Below, in pieces: positions 41,501 through 56,400 of a stretch of 64,000 nucleotides of DNA (within the stretch, counting starts at the first letter, position 1; each line of letters opens with the position of its first letter). The notes under the pieces are model-generated. The model did not search any database. It saw only the letters and a program-made list of their open reading frames with translations, and was not told where the DNA came from. The stretch is from positions 1 to 64,000 of the forward strand of contig CAHIKZ030003503.1 in NCBI GenBank assembly GCA_903632075.3. The letters are read 5' to 3'. The stretch comes from Acanthosepion pharaonis. Lineage: Eukaryota; Mollusca; Cephalopoda; Sepiida; Sepiidae. A program made the translations under genes and the position numbers.

Positions 41501-44500
41501 TTATTGCCACTTTCCAGCATCTATGTTACACACATAAATGACTGTCACTTGAATGAAGGCAGAATATTCTTGCACCACTCTGCACTACCGAGTACCATTG
41601 GATTTCTTATGCAGTACCACTGGAGATGTGCACAATGATGATGTGATGTAAGTGGAAGTCTTGTTGGAGGTATGTTTAACCATAGTTCTGCTGCATGTAA
41701 ATGATACCAAACAGTGGCACTCATGTTGTCAAATTGTTATATCAGGCATATTTTCTCCAGAACATTATGTTCTTTTGACCACTTCACTCTTCTATTCTGA
41801 TGTTTTTTGGCTAATGATGGGTTTTTTTTTGCTGCTATACATCCATTCAAGTTTATTGTAATAATCTGCAACAGTATCAACTGAAATCTCACTGTTAAAA
41901 TTGCAGTCACTCCTCACTTGTCTGGTTCTTAATTTTGAATTGCCTACAGAGACTCTCACAATCTTATTTTCATTTTTCTTGAGTAATATTTGTGTTCTTC
42001 TTATTTTCTTTGCACTTAAAACACTTCCAGTAGTAGCAAACATCTTTTGGATGATTTGAACACTATTTCTGAAAATTCCCAATCACCTGACTATATCTTG
42101 TAGAGTCATCTTCCCCTTTAAAGTCACAAATTTCATCTTTGTTTCAGCAGAAATTTTAACCATGATTTTAGTGTAAGAAAGCAAGCTAATGTTCAACTAC
42201 AATGACTTGCAAAGGTATTTTACACTCATGTTAATAAGATGGAACAATTCCTACTTAGATATTTGCATTTTATCTTGACTTTATCATCTCAGGTCTTTCA
42301 TTGTCCCAATTTTCAGCTTTAAGTTACCCTACCTAACTACCTACAAAAATGCAACAATTTGTTTCCCAATCTACAAGGTCCACAGACACTACTGATAAAA
42401 GCATACTGTTAAAAAATCTTGACATCTTGACAAAATAAATGTGTATAATCATTTTATGGAGTTGGCCCAAAACGTTTACACACCAGTGTATATGTTTTTA
42501 TCAAAAATCATTTTCCCAAACATCTGTACACTTGTGTTTGTTTCATATCAAATAATTATACAAAAAATAATATATAAGATAAATACAACCAAACAACCTT
42601 ACCTTTGGCAATATTTACATGAAGTACAACAAAGGGATATTGATGTCGATTGTACATATGGTAGACATCATTTACAACTTTGCTCATCTGAAATACATTA
42701 AATATATATGTGTTAAATCTTACAGACACACACACACAAAATGGTCCTATTATTCAACTGGATATGTTGTTAAAAAGTAAACAAGTCATAAAGGCTAACC
42801 AATTAATATATATACCAAAATATAAACAATATATACCAAAATTAAAAAAAATTATTCTACATATAAAGTTTAAAGGTCAAACATTTAACTATTGTATAAA
42901 GTTCTGAGCTGAAATCATGATATAATGATTTATTTGAATTAATATCTTTATTTACCTTTGTTTATATTAGAATATTAAAATTAAGTAGTCTTAAGGGAAA
43001 AATTGCTTATATCATTCATAATGAAAAACATTAACTAAACAAAGCCAAAAAAGAATAAATTTTAACAGATTAAGGATGTTTATCAGATGTTACATTCACT
43101 TGACTCATGAATTGACAAAGTAAAATGCAAAAAGATGAGGATACTATGTCAAATGGAAGAATTAAAATTTTTATCACTATACACATTATCATAATTGATG
43201 AGTGAAATGTTGAATTTTGGAAGTGATAGATCATTAATTTGGTTCAAACCGTTTAAAATAAAAAAGTAAAGAAAGGGACAATGAAAAAAAGAAAATTAAA
43301 TATTGCATAAGGAATTTTTTTATTTTGCAAATATACGCATTCTTATTTATTTATTCTCCATAAACTATAATCATAACTCTAAAATTTCTTTCTCTAAAAC
43401 TGTTTTCAATTTTTCTTCTTTTTCATGCAATTAACATGTAAAAATGTTAAGGTAATATATGCTAAAACATGATTTTATATATTTACTGAACAATGTCAAC
43501 ATATTTGAAAATGATATCAATTATTTGAAACATATATTACATATAAAATATTATTAGTAAATATCTTGTTCAGAAACACAAAAGTAGTCATTTTAATATA
43601 AAAAAAAATGTTCACTCTTTCAAAAACATTCTAAAGTGTTTAGAATTTTCTTTATTATAGAAATGACTGACAAAATAAACAGAGAAATTTAGTAGACATT
43701 AAAGAAATAATTTGTTTTTGTGATAAAGCAGAAATGATTATTAGTACAGCAGTTTGAAATTGTTCTTATATTGATTATAATAAATAGTTAATTGAAATTT
43801 GAAATTCTTTAAAAATAATTTTGAGTGTTCAAAATTTTCTCTAATTTTCTATAATGAAGTTATTACATCTTTTACAAGTAAGAAGTGCAAGAGAAGAAAC
43901 TATTAGCATAAAACCTGTGGTTACTTCAAGCAGCCATTTCAAGTGTAAAATGTCGAAACCTTGCTGCCAATCTAGTAGAAGATTTAAATTCATAAAGTCT
44001 AGGTACCAAAAAGGAAAGTTCATTAAAACAATTACCATGAAAATATTTATAGAAAAGATACAGGGAATCATTGTTAGATCTTGACAAATTAAAATGCTAA
44101 GATCAGGTCAGGTCAGGTCAGTCTGATGTTAAGATAGTGATGGGTGGAGATATGACCAATATGTGGATGTTGTCAATCAAAAAGTTGTTGACTTTCTGGT
44201 CACCATGTAAGAGCATCAAGCAAAAAACAAAAACTTAAAAAGAGAACGTACTGAAGACAAAAAGATCTGTGCATGTCTCTCTACAAAGTTAATGAATAAA
44301 AAATAGTAAAAATTCCTTTTCCTGATTTGTAATTGATTTCCTTTGAGAGAAAAAGAAAGAATATTGAGATTCACTTTCTATTTTATTGGCCATCTTGATA
44401 AGAATCAAATGTATACATAGTTACAGAAGACATTGAGTTTCTAAACATTAAGACATCTCTCTCAAAGTCTTCAACTCATTGTAAAGAAATCTTTTAAAAT

Positions 44501-45080
44501 AGCATCATATTCACTATTGTGATGTGGGGTCTGGTAAGACACAACACTTAACTGAGTCAGTCATGATAGTAGCATTCAATACTCAGCTAGACAAGTCACT
44601 ACAATAGAATAATCTTCTTTCTTCTAGACAATTACCCAGGACTACTTACCATAAATGGATCAGCCCATTTATGATAGTAAGGAGGGTAACTAGCTCTTAC
44701 CACATCATGCATAAAAATGATTATTACAGGTATCAGTATTATTTAATTTTTACATCAAAGGAAAATTTTATTGTAAATCACTTACTTTAGTAGAGTCACA
44801 TGGTCGTTTGTTAATGAAGAAGAATTGTCGATCTGTTGTGCTTCTTCCAGAATTATGTTCACATTTGGAGACAAATCCTTCAAGTCTGTTGAAAAATAAA
44901 TTAACAATAATTAAACATCTAAAATAAAAAGTGTCTGATTCAAAATATGTTGTCATTTACAAAGAGAAATATTTTTGGATCTCATAGAAAAATTAAAGGG
45001 TGTTTTAGATAAACAGTCCAAACTAATTTAGAAAAAAAAGAATGACAAGACAGTGAGAGCAGAATAACTAGATGCAGCAG

Positions 45081-45139
<59 letters not shown>

Positions 45140-45376
45140 TCAAAGAAAAAAAATTATCAAAAATATTTATGTAATTTTGGTCTGATGAAGCAGGTATTAA
45201 AAACTTGGCTGCTGAAATAAATTTATTACCAGATTTTTTAATATGTTAACTTTTTTTCCTTTGATGTATATCATATTGCTCTGTATACAATGCATTGAGC
45301 CCTCTTCATGGATCTATTTTTTAATATTTTATATTAAAAAGACCTACTTGGATTATCCTTTCCACTTATGGATTTG

Positions 45377-45412
<36 letters not shown>

Positions 45413-46627
45413 AATAAAAACACATCTATCAAAAATCCTATTATAATTGTGCCTCCCTTCATTAGTTTGCTGAAGAGTAAGCATTCTCAAAGCAAATTTG
45501 TGGCTTTCACAACACAAAGAAAGAGAATCACTTGTAACACGTCAGGAAAATAACTCACGAACGCCGAGTAAAACTGCCTGAATTTTCCTCCCGAGTCGAC
45601 AACACCAACTGCTTTTATCGGCAGAACCTATTTTTTCCATTCGTCGACAGCCGGGATAGGATGCTCCGTAATTTGCATATTAATACACTCTTATAGCGAC
45701 TCCTGCGACGAACTTGTTTCTTTTTCGCTTGGGTTGACGAGGTAAGTCGCTATAAGAGTTTTGCTGACTACTTTTCTTTTTGGCAATCCCTCCCCGGCAG
45801 ATCGCACACAAAACACAAACTTTTTTCCGGGGTACGTGATTATCTCGTTCACTACATTTGCATAACCTCATAAATAATGGACTATTATAGAAACTATCTC
45901 ACTTGTTGGCTATTGTGGCATGCAGGGGCTTCCTTGCTTTGCTTGATTCAGCAGTAGCAGCAATGGAAGTAATCAGCAATGTACAACTGGAAGTCCTAAA
46001 AGTCATAAAAGCCCTAACTGAGCTCTATTCAGTCTCTTTTCCATCTTCCTTTTCAGCTCAAAGGGCTACTCAACCTTTGGCAGCTTGATTCAGATTTCTC
46101 ATGCCTCCCATGGGAACAGGCAGAGAAATCTCCTTGTTAGACACCTACCAAAGGAAATACTACACACAACCCTTGTTGTAGAAGACTCATTCCTAGTCCT
46201 TTACATTTAGATTTCTTATTCCTCTCATGGGAACAATCAGAGAAATCTCTTTCTACAAAATATCTACTCAAGAACTTTGTTAACAGGGACACACCACTTT
46301 TTTCCCACAAAATACTTTTATCTTCGAGCTGTCATTGCAGTGGAGCTGCCACAAGACCAACGAATTTGGTGCCCAAGTCTCACTGACAAATATAGGAAAA
46401 TCATTAAATTTTCAGGGCTCTAGTGAAGGGATTATTTATATATGGAAAATGTGTCATTTTTGCTAGTTAATTTTATACATCAATTTGTTTTAGCTTAATA
46501 GTACACTAACAGACAAAAAGTGAAAACTTTTTAATGAGAAAAATAACATAGTCATCTAGTTGCTTAATTTTTATGTTCTTGCTTAAATTATGTTATTTGT
46601 ATACTAAAAAGATATTCAATCAGGTTA

Positions 46628-46713
<86 letters not shown>

Positions 46714-47999
46714 TATATATATAAGAAATGGATTAAATCCGGCATATTTTTATTTTTAATTCATTTTATTTAAACATTATTTTTGATGGATATACATTTA
46801 TCAAGCTGAAGCTCTGGGTCTTTTTTGGGTTTTTTTTTAAACAGTATTTTTTATTCAACTACATCTACTGCTCTGAATATTCAAGAAATCTTGTCAGAGA
46901 AATATGCGTCCCCCAGCAGGATTTGAACATGCATCTCCTATGAGGAACAGTCATTGGATCCGACATGCCTAACTGCTCAGCCACGTTTGAACAAGTTAAA
47001 TTAAAAAATAAAAATATAAATATCTACAAAAATAAATATGACAAAAATATAGTTTCAAGATCTGCTATATTTATGGGTTAAAATGTTCATATCAGGGATA
47101 AAGTGTATGTAAATATAAAAGTGGATACTGAGATCAACACCCAGTGCCAACAATCGGTTTCATGCTTAAACACAATCTTCAGATCATGTGTATTGTTTTA
47201 AATACAAATACACGAATAGCACAATGTTTTCCAAACTTATATGGGAAATTAAAAACAAATAATACCCAAAATATCATGGAAAATAAGGAAAACAGCATCA
47301 ACCGACAACAATAAATCCAAAATCCTAAAACTCTGTCTGGAAAAAGAAAATAGCTATAATTACCTTCCAAGACCAACACAAATTACTAAATAAATGATCA
47401 GAACTAATCCCAAAATGATGCAAAAACAAATTTTTACGAAGTTACTTAAAAATTGAAAACTAAAAATGAATATAAAACAAATAAGTAAAATATAACAATC
47501 TAAATTAGTAAATAATAAACAAAATAACAAATTATGAATACACACATAAACACAAGTAAATGTAACAATCAACAAGTAATAAAGTAATCTATAATAAATA
47601 ATGTGTAAAAAAGTTAACAAACAACACTATAAAATAGCTACTGCATTTGCACCCACAATTATTTCTACTCAACAGCATCTAGAATAATTTGGAAAATCAT
47701 TCCTGCCCACCTACTATTAGAATAATACAATATTACCCATAATGTACCATAGAGCAGAATATATTAATAGTTGAGCCAAATCACCACACACATGGACTGA
47801 AGATTGCAGTTAAGCATGAAACAAACTGTTGCCACTAGGTGTTGACCTTTATGTTCAGTTTTATATTTATATACATAAATATAAATATAAAATAGTGCAC
47901 TGACAATTGCTATATACATAAAACACTGAGTGGTATCAAGCAGTAAGGAACAAATATATAATTATTTTTAGTATATATATATATATATATACATATAAA

Positions 48000-48035
<36 letters not shown>

Positions 48036-51000
48036 TGACAGGATAAGAAAAAATAGGAAATGTATGAATCAGGTTTCATGTGCATTTATGGTGTTCTGAA
48101 CTCAAAGAGAGTCGTTTGAAAGCTCAAAAATTTAATGGATTCTAAGCCTAACTGATAAATTGTAAATATTGCTTTATATATGTCAGTGTATCATAATTCT
48201 AGTTTGTCTATATGGGATTCAGATAACATTGTGTCTTTTCTAGAAATACTTTCATGGTAATTGTTTGGATGAGCTTGTCACTATGGTACCTAGACTTTTT
48301 GAATACACAATATCAATTTACAGTTGAGCTGGCTAGATGTAGCCGTAAATTCTATGCTAACAGTTTCTTTTCTCACATTTTTCACTTATGGAACTCCCTT
48401 CCAGCTCCATGCTTTTCAGCCGACTTTAATCTGCAAAAATTTAAATGCAATGTCAATCACTATCTACTGTCCTCCTGATTACTCTTTCCTCTTTCTACTT
48501 ATTGGTAATGTTTCTTTTCCACACCCAATAACCTCTTATGCTTTAGTGGCTTTAGTTCCTTGATTGAGGTGAAATCAATAAAAGAATTTTTTTTTAAAAT
48601 ATAAAGTAATAAAGAGGACCAACAAACATTTTACTATGCTGTAAAATTGACATGTTCAAACCTGAATCAGTAGAGAACAACCACAAATGTGTAAACCCCA
48701 ATACCAGCAAGACCAACCTTGACACTACAAAAAAGAATGACCCACAGCAAGCAACCACACCAAATATATAAACAAAATCTGGTTGAAAGATATCATTTCT
48801 ACAACATGAAGTTCAAAAAAAGAGTTACAAAAAAAAAATCAAGTTTATCAAGTGGCTGAGGCTCAGAAATTTGTATAAGCCACAAATTTGTCTCACAAAA
48901 TCTCTGGGCTCTAAGATCAAGTTGTTCTTAAATTGTAGCTTTTGGATCAGCCGTATTTTGCACATGAGGCACATACAAGTATGTTTTGTTCCAGGAGGTA
49001 AACTATTTTTCCGCCTACATTTCATAAATTTCCATCTGTTTGGTTAATGAATGCCAAATGTTTCCTTATAAGAAAAAATAATATTACCATTACCAGAGGC
49101 AGATTTTATAGAAGTTATTATACTGAAAATATATTAACTTCTGAAAAGGACTATTTTTAGACCATGTATGCATGGGACCCCAATGTTAAAAAATCTTGTG
49201 CCACTTTCAGAACGAGTGGGTGTTCTGTTAAATATCTTAGAAACATAAAAATATACTTACTCAAACAGATTGGCTTCTTTTTCTGTCACTTTTATTCCAA
49301 ATTCTTCACATAGCTCTTGGGTGGGTTTTATCTGCACAAACTCAGTAATAGTTTGCAGCTGTCAAAAAATAAGAAGATATTTCAATTTATCTTCTGACAT
49401 CCTTTCTGCATCATAAAGAGAGTCTGGCATATTCAGGATTTTGAAAATCAAGGAGGGTGAAAATTATTGGGTCAAAATAAAAATATTTAGGGTTTTTTAA
49501 GTAATTTCAAAGAGAATATTTAGATATTTCTTTCTACACAAATCTATTCAATCACATATGTGCCATCTGCTACCTTTTGACATCTTTGAGACTGTCCTCA
49601 CAGAAATTGGCATTCAGGTTTTTCGATCTTCTTCAGGTGATGAACTAATTTAATTGATTTTTACAGGCATTCAGGTTTTTCTCATTAAGAGAATTTTGTA
49701 AGAAACAAAATAAATGGTAGTCTGAAGGTCAGGTGAGTACAGTAGATGTAGCAACCAAGCTATGAGGCTGAAAAGTTCATAGGCTGACTATGAAGGGTTC
49801 CACAGCTCTAGCATCAATATGCTAGAGCTGTGGAATCTTGCATGCATTAATTTCAAATCTTATTAATAACTGCATTGTTTCTTTCCAGTTAAACTGACAT
49901 CAAAATGTTCAAAGAAGATTGTTCATTCTGTTGGTCAAAAAAGTTATCAACAACAGATAACCATACTGATACCCAGCCAAGTATTTTTCATGTTGGGGAA
50001 AACTTGATAGTCAAATCAGAATAGAGAGCTTTTCAACCACTTCAAAGCAAAAGTCATGCACTGCAGCCATTGAACCCAAACATTTGTGTACTGGAGCATT
50101 GTCCTAATGAAACAAGACCCCATTTCTCAGTTTTACTGGGTATTTGTTCTTGATAGCCTTTCATAACTACCTCAGCAAATTGATATAGTACTCTCCATTG
50201 ATGGTGTGGCCCTTTTGAAGATAGACCATAATCAATACCTTTTGCATCACAAAAAAATGAGGCCATTGCCTTCCCTGCAGATGAAAGGACTTCAGCCTTC
50301 TTTGGAGCTGCTTGGACTGTCTCTTTGTCCCTGGCTCAAAGTGACAATACTCATCATAGGTTAGGAGACATTCAGGGAAACCAGTTGGATCTGCCTCAAA
50401 CAATGTCAGATTTTCTTGTAATGTGATCAGTCTGGTGTGCTTTTGATCACAAGTATAAGAGACATTTGTCATACCAAGTTCATTATGCAGAATATCCTCA
50501 ACTCTCTCACGGAATATGCTAATAGCATTGGCTATTTGATTTAGAGTCATTCGCCTGTCATCCATCATCTAAATTCAGCTGCCCACTTTTGCACTGTTGA
50601 TAAAGCTAGAGTGTTGTTCCCTAATGTAGCAACCATGACAACATGAATGTCCTTGGTGTTAAACCCTTTTTCTGCTGGTACTTGATATCACCAAAATGCC
50701 AAATTTTGCCCATTTTCAAGAGAAGTCGCTACTAGTAACTTTTGGAAGTCTTCTTTGAACAGTCAAATGTCAATTTATGTGGAAAGAAACAATGCAGTTA
50801 TTAATAAGAAGAGTTGAAATGAATGCATGCACGATTTCACAGCTCTAGCATCAATCCTTCATAGTTGCCCTATGAAGTTTACCCTAATATCCCAATTTCT
50901 GCCATATCTGCAAATAGATATCTGATGATACTATTCCAAATGGCTAATTCTGGATACTTTTCATCATTTTCTGCTTTTGACATGCCTGAATTCAACAAGT

Positions 51001-52857
51001 GATTTTACAGAAGGAGTTTATAATGCCTTTCCAATCCCACCAGATACACAATATTATCTTCTTTAAATGCAGCCCAGCTTTGATTTCTTGCACTAATAAG
51101 GCTTGGCTGGCCAATGTCTTCATGACAGTTGATGATCTTCCCTTTTTGGAGAGAGAGAGAGTGTGTGAGTGGACATAAAAATCAACACTACATTGTGCCT
51201 ATCAAATGATCTTCAGAGATTGTGTTCAAGCATGTTGCTACTTGGTGTTGAACTCAGTGTCCACTATATATATGGCCTGATGATTGCGTCTAGCATGAAA
51301 GAGCCTGCCACCTCTAAGTGTTGACTACAATGTTCACTTTTATATTTACACACACTCTATCTCTGATATTTATCCTATAAATATAGCACACCTTAAGAGT
51401 ATATATATATATATATATAAATAAAATATTTAGTGATGGATGCAGGTGTTTGAGTAAACATCTATCTTTTTTAAACATTGTATCTACCAGCCTGAACATT
51501 TGAGAGTCTTGATAAAGTAAAATGTGCTTTTCAGCAGGGTTTGAATTAGTATTCCACTTTTATTGCTTGAAGTTAGTTTCCTAATATAAGGGGGAGAGTG
51601 GTTTGAACCCTGACAAAAGGCTCATTTTCTTTATTAGGACTGTCTACCAGTAGACATCAATTATACTGTTTAAAAATACATATACATATATTATGACGTG
51701 TGTCTACAAAAACATCATCTTCATGTCATCACACTCTTTCTTCCTACCACACACCTTCCCTTCATCATACCCTTTCCTTTTCATTGCAGCAGTAGATAAA
51801 CATGCTAATTATAGCCTGTAATTGCCACAATCAGCAGCAACTGGGCCAAACTGGCAGACCACAGTCTACCAGTTTGGCCCAGTTACTGCTGATTCAAAAA
51901 TTTTGAGTAGCACCGATTGGACAACCACAGTCAATCAAAAAGTGGAGTAATGGTATCAACAGAGAGCAATCACAGAGCAAGGGAAAACTTAAAAACAGTT
52001 GAAGAGACGGATTAAATTCATGTAGATGTCATCATGATCTATACAAGAAAATATCTGGCAGAATGAGAAGGTAGGAATATAGTGCAAGGCCCGCTCATAA
52101 AATATATTAATATGAGTTACCAGAATGATTATGTCTATTCCAGCCATAAAAAGTATAAAACATGGCAAACATATATCCTCCACCCATGATAATTGAAAAA
52201 GTCTATCTCTGTTATCCTTTCTGCCAACACACTTTAATGCAACTCTGGAGATGACAGACCTGAGAAGAGAAAATCTTCTGTACAAAAGAATAACAGATAA
52301 ATTCCTGAAACAAATCAAGTTTAAATGAATGGGAGCTCTCGAATTAAGAACAAAAGAGAGAAATTAGAATGGAAGGAAAATATATCAAAAGAAAAGAGAG
52401 AGAAAGAAAGTATAGTTCTGAAAGAACTAGAGAAAAGAAAAGAACCCTTAAACAGATAACTTTGTTAATCCCTACTCATAGTTTTCCAGCACACATCCAT
52501 ATACTAATAAAGTATTTTATGCATTCATCATTACATGAAAATATTAAGGGTCCTCAAATTGGTTCATTCAGTATTGATAGATAGTGTAACTGTACTTTGT
52601 TTTGATTATCTCCCCAAGTTTTGCTTATCTATTTCCTTTTCTCTTGTTATCATTAAAATTATAATTAATCTAATCATTGTGTTGTCTCGTTCATGAGGGT
52701 CGATTTGTTAAATTTCACTTTCTCTCCATGTATTTGAAGACGAACATTTCTACTATATATTTTTTTTTTGTTTTGTGTTGCGATGCCGGTGGAAAAAATT
52801 TAAATGTTATGAATATTTACAATCAAAGGGAGATAACTTCACTTCATCTCAATATCC

Positions 52858-52931
<74 letters not shown>

Positions 52932-53092
52932 GTGTAAAAAGTGTATATAAATATAAATAAATACATATATGTATAATTGTTTATATATTATATACGGTAC
53001 TTATTAGAAAATGCTCAATATCAGAGATAGAGCTAACATATTTGGTTGGATAGATGTGAGTTTTGACCCTGGGTTTCATGCTTTAGCAATCA

Positions 53093-53190
<98 letters not shown>

Positions 53191-53389
53191 ATGTTTATAC
53201 ATTCTTTTATAGATACAAATATTTAAGTAAATGCTCTGTTTATAATTTTTCCGGATGGTAAATGTTGTTTAATACTGTTTATTATAAACAGAGCATTTAC
53301 TTAATTATTTGTATCTATAAAAAGAATGTATAAACATAAAAATGTCTTAAAATAATTGTCAGACTTTGTCCATTTCATAATGTGTGACG

Positions 53390-53423
<34 letters not shown>

Positions 53424-56400
53424 ACTAATATATAGAAGAGTATTTTATATACATGAGAGTATTTTAACTTAATTTTTTTTTTAAATCTTAATGCTTGAAG
53501 AAATAAGTAGTCGTGCCTACTTTTTTTTTTCAAAATCCTAAAAGAAAAATATTTCTTACCTGTTTTAGACCAAAAATACTTCTGATATTTTCTTTCATGG
53601 AAGAATTTCCAAGAGATGATGCAACTAAATTTTTTGATCTGAAAAAGAGAGAAAAAAAAAAACAAATTCCAACCATTACAAATTTGTATTATTGTTGAAA
53701 ATTATTTAAATTCCAAAAATTGACTTTTTTATTAATTTGACCAGCATTCTCCTCTTGGTTGGTTTAAGAAAGATTTCATTTTTATTTAAAGATACTTTTT
53801 TGAAGAATCTAGAATTATAATACCATACTCATGAAAGCTTTTGTTTAAAGCAATGATAATTATATAATAACAACTTGGTCCTAATAATCAAGAAAATAAT
53901 ATAGATTAAATGTTAAAAGTGCATATTATTACTTAAAGGCATTATATAAATTTTCCTTTCAAATACAAGTTAGTAATATCAATCAACACTCCTGCATCAT
54001 ATTTAAGGCAATCAATACTCTCGCTATCACATGTTCAGATGTCATTTCAATTCTTGTTCATACATCTAGTCTTCTAGAATGGTTCATTGCCAGTTGGTTT
54101 TTCTGTCACCATCATTTCCATTTTCCATAAGGAATTCACCGTTGTACTTGGAATCTAAGCTTAGCCCTGTTACATGACCAAATTATTTAATCTCCTGTTT
54201 GCAGATTTCTTTGGAAATGAAACAGAGATTGCCTTGTTTTCTTTGTTATTTGTTTGATAATAATGGTTTAGTGATAGTCTAATTATCCTGTAGCTGGACA
54301 GGAGAAGAGGTAGATTCCTACCTTTTCCCCAAGGGTATTTGTGCATAAGTGAACACAACAAACCTAACTGAAACTGGAACTCGCCTCTCAAACTAACAAT
54401 TCTGAGGCATTATTTATTACACGACCTGCACATCCAATTTTTCAACAACTGGCTTTCCCAAACACTCATCTAAGTACTGATCAACATTGCTTCACTTCGG
54501 TGAATGTTTCAACACTATATGGTCATAAGCTTTATTTTTTATAAAACTGTTCCACCTGAATCTTGAAATTTTCCTTAAGCATCCAGTATATTTTCTTAGA
54601 TTTCAAGTTTAATGTTTTGCTGCCATAGAGTAAAATGAAGAAGATATAAGAACTGTAAAACTGTATTTTGGTTTTTAGGGAGAACTTTGCTGTGTTTCCT
54701 GATTTTAGTCAGTCTTGAAAAAGTTTCTGTCTATATTTCTGGGATGTGGTATTGTTGTCCTAATCTTTATTGTCATATTGACATTTTGACTGTTGTACAC
54801 TTCGATCTTCTTCAGGTGATATACATTAGAATTTCAAACTGAACACTTTATTTCATCCACCAGGGTAGAATGTTCTAGTTTCAAGTGCCCTTTTTGGATA
54901 TCTCAGTTTCAGTTATTTCCCTTTAGTAACTCAACTCTACAAGTTTTTCTTTACCTCTGCTGTGGTCAGGTATTGAACTCACAACTCTTTAGATCAAATC
55001 ACTGGATTACTTCAACCAACTATTTTAACCATTGGGTCGTGAATATGACAATAAAGACGAGGACAACAGTCCAAACAATGTAAATAGTTTAAATACTTGT
55101 AAAAGTTGTTGAAATTTTTCCTATTATTTCTCTTTATTTCTCCCTACCACATTGATTAATTGAGCTAACCAAGTAGACTGTCACCTATAATTTATTTTTG
55201 AACTATAAACACACTGTATATTAAATTTTTATCATATAGTATACTGGAAATTATTCTTTGAGGATATTTTAATCTGCAGATGAAACAGTTCATTATAAGT
55301 ACATTAAATATGTATAGGTTTGAAAATTGCTAAAAAATTGCCCAGACAGTTGTTTTTTTTTTAATTGTGCTCATTATACAACAATCACTGTTTTAAAGTC
55401 CTGCACCCCCAAGTCTGGCATATAAATTAACTTCTAGCTTCTTGAAATTATTCATATAAATTAAAACTGAATCTTTCTTAAAACACTCAGCATAATGAAA
55501 TCATCATCCTATTATCCATTTAATTCTCATTAACATTTAAAAAGTTTTGCCTGGTGCTGAACTTGAGTCATCCTAGTTTAAAAGCAAAAAGCCAATGAAA
55601 TAACATGTCTATTCAGAAACAATCTTGAATAAAATGTCTTACCCTTTTCCACTTTGGTTGTAGCAGCTTAATCTCACATTTACATTAACAATACAATAGG
55701 CATTCAAAACATTAACCATTTTGCAGAATTCCTTCTTGAGATTTCTCTGGAATTCTTTATGACGCACAGGCAAAGTGTAGAACAGATTTTGTAAGATGAT
55801 GGTCATTCCTTGCTGCAAAACAAAAAGATACTATCTTGCAAAATCTTCAATCAGTTTACAAGAAGTGCTGAAAAGTTCTTAACCCAATTAAAAAACCTTT
55901 CCTATCTAAAAGTCTATTTTGTTATTTAGTCAAATTTTTGGATAGGCAAATAATTTTTCATCACCCACTACATACTAAATTCTCAATATTACTGTCCTTG
56001 TACCTTCTCATTTATTTGGTTTATACCAAGTATGGGCAAACTTTTCTGACCAGTAGGCTGGATGAAATATGGCTCATCATAAAGCTGGTCACACTAATAA
56101 AAAAATTCAAACTAATTTTTCACTGAAAGTAAAGTGGTCATTTTCACTACATTTGCCTTAGAAATAAGGAAACGATATTTTTTTATTTGGAGAAAAGAGT
56201 TTTTCTACAATTTAAAAATTGAAGATTTCATATAATATTATCGCTGATCACAACTGTGATTAACACATGCTGCTTGCTGAGTGTAATTTATTCATTAGAA
56301 AATACAAAAATCTTTCGAAAAGAAAAATATTTCATCAAAGAAAAAAATTAATATGAACATTTCGCATTTCTAAAGCAAACTATTTTTATACATATGATCT

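Noticed and set aside
45680..45871. Small Cys/Lys-rich minus-strand ORF in the CpG-richer island
   Set aside because: 63 codons, no recognised domain, no linked exon found. The inverted repeat falls inside it, so the frame is probably chance.
46903..46986. A functional tRNA gene
   Set aside because: A/B boxes are good but the acceptor stem and anticodon arm do not pair well. A SINE head is more likely.
47179..47620. Hydrophobic minus-strand ORFs suggesting a membrane protein
   Set aside because: AT-rich DNA read on this strand gives Phe/Leu/Ile/Tyr runs. There are no conserved positions or splice context.
53011..53226. ORFs rich in IYIYIY (also at 33708, 45368, 52677)
   Set aside because: They are translations of (TA)n microsatellites.
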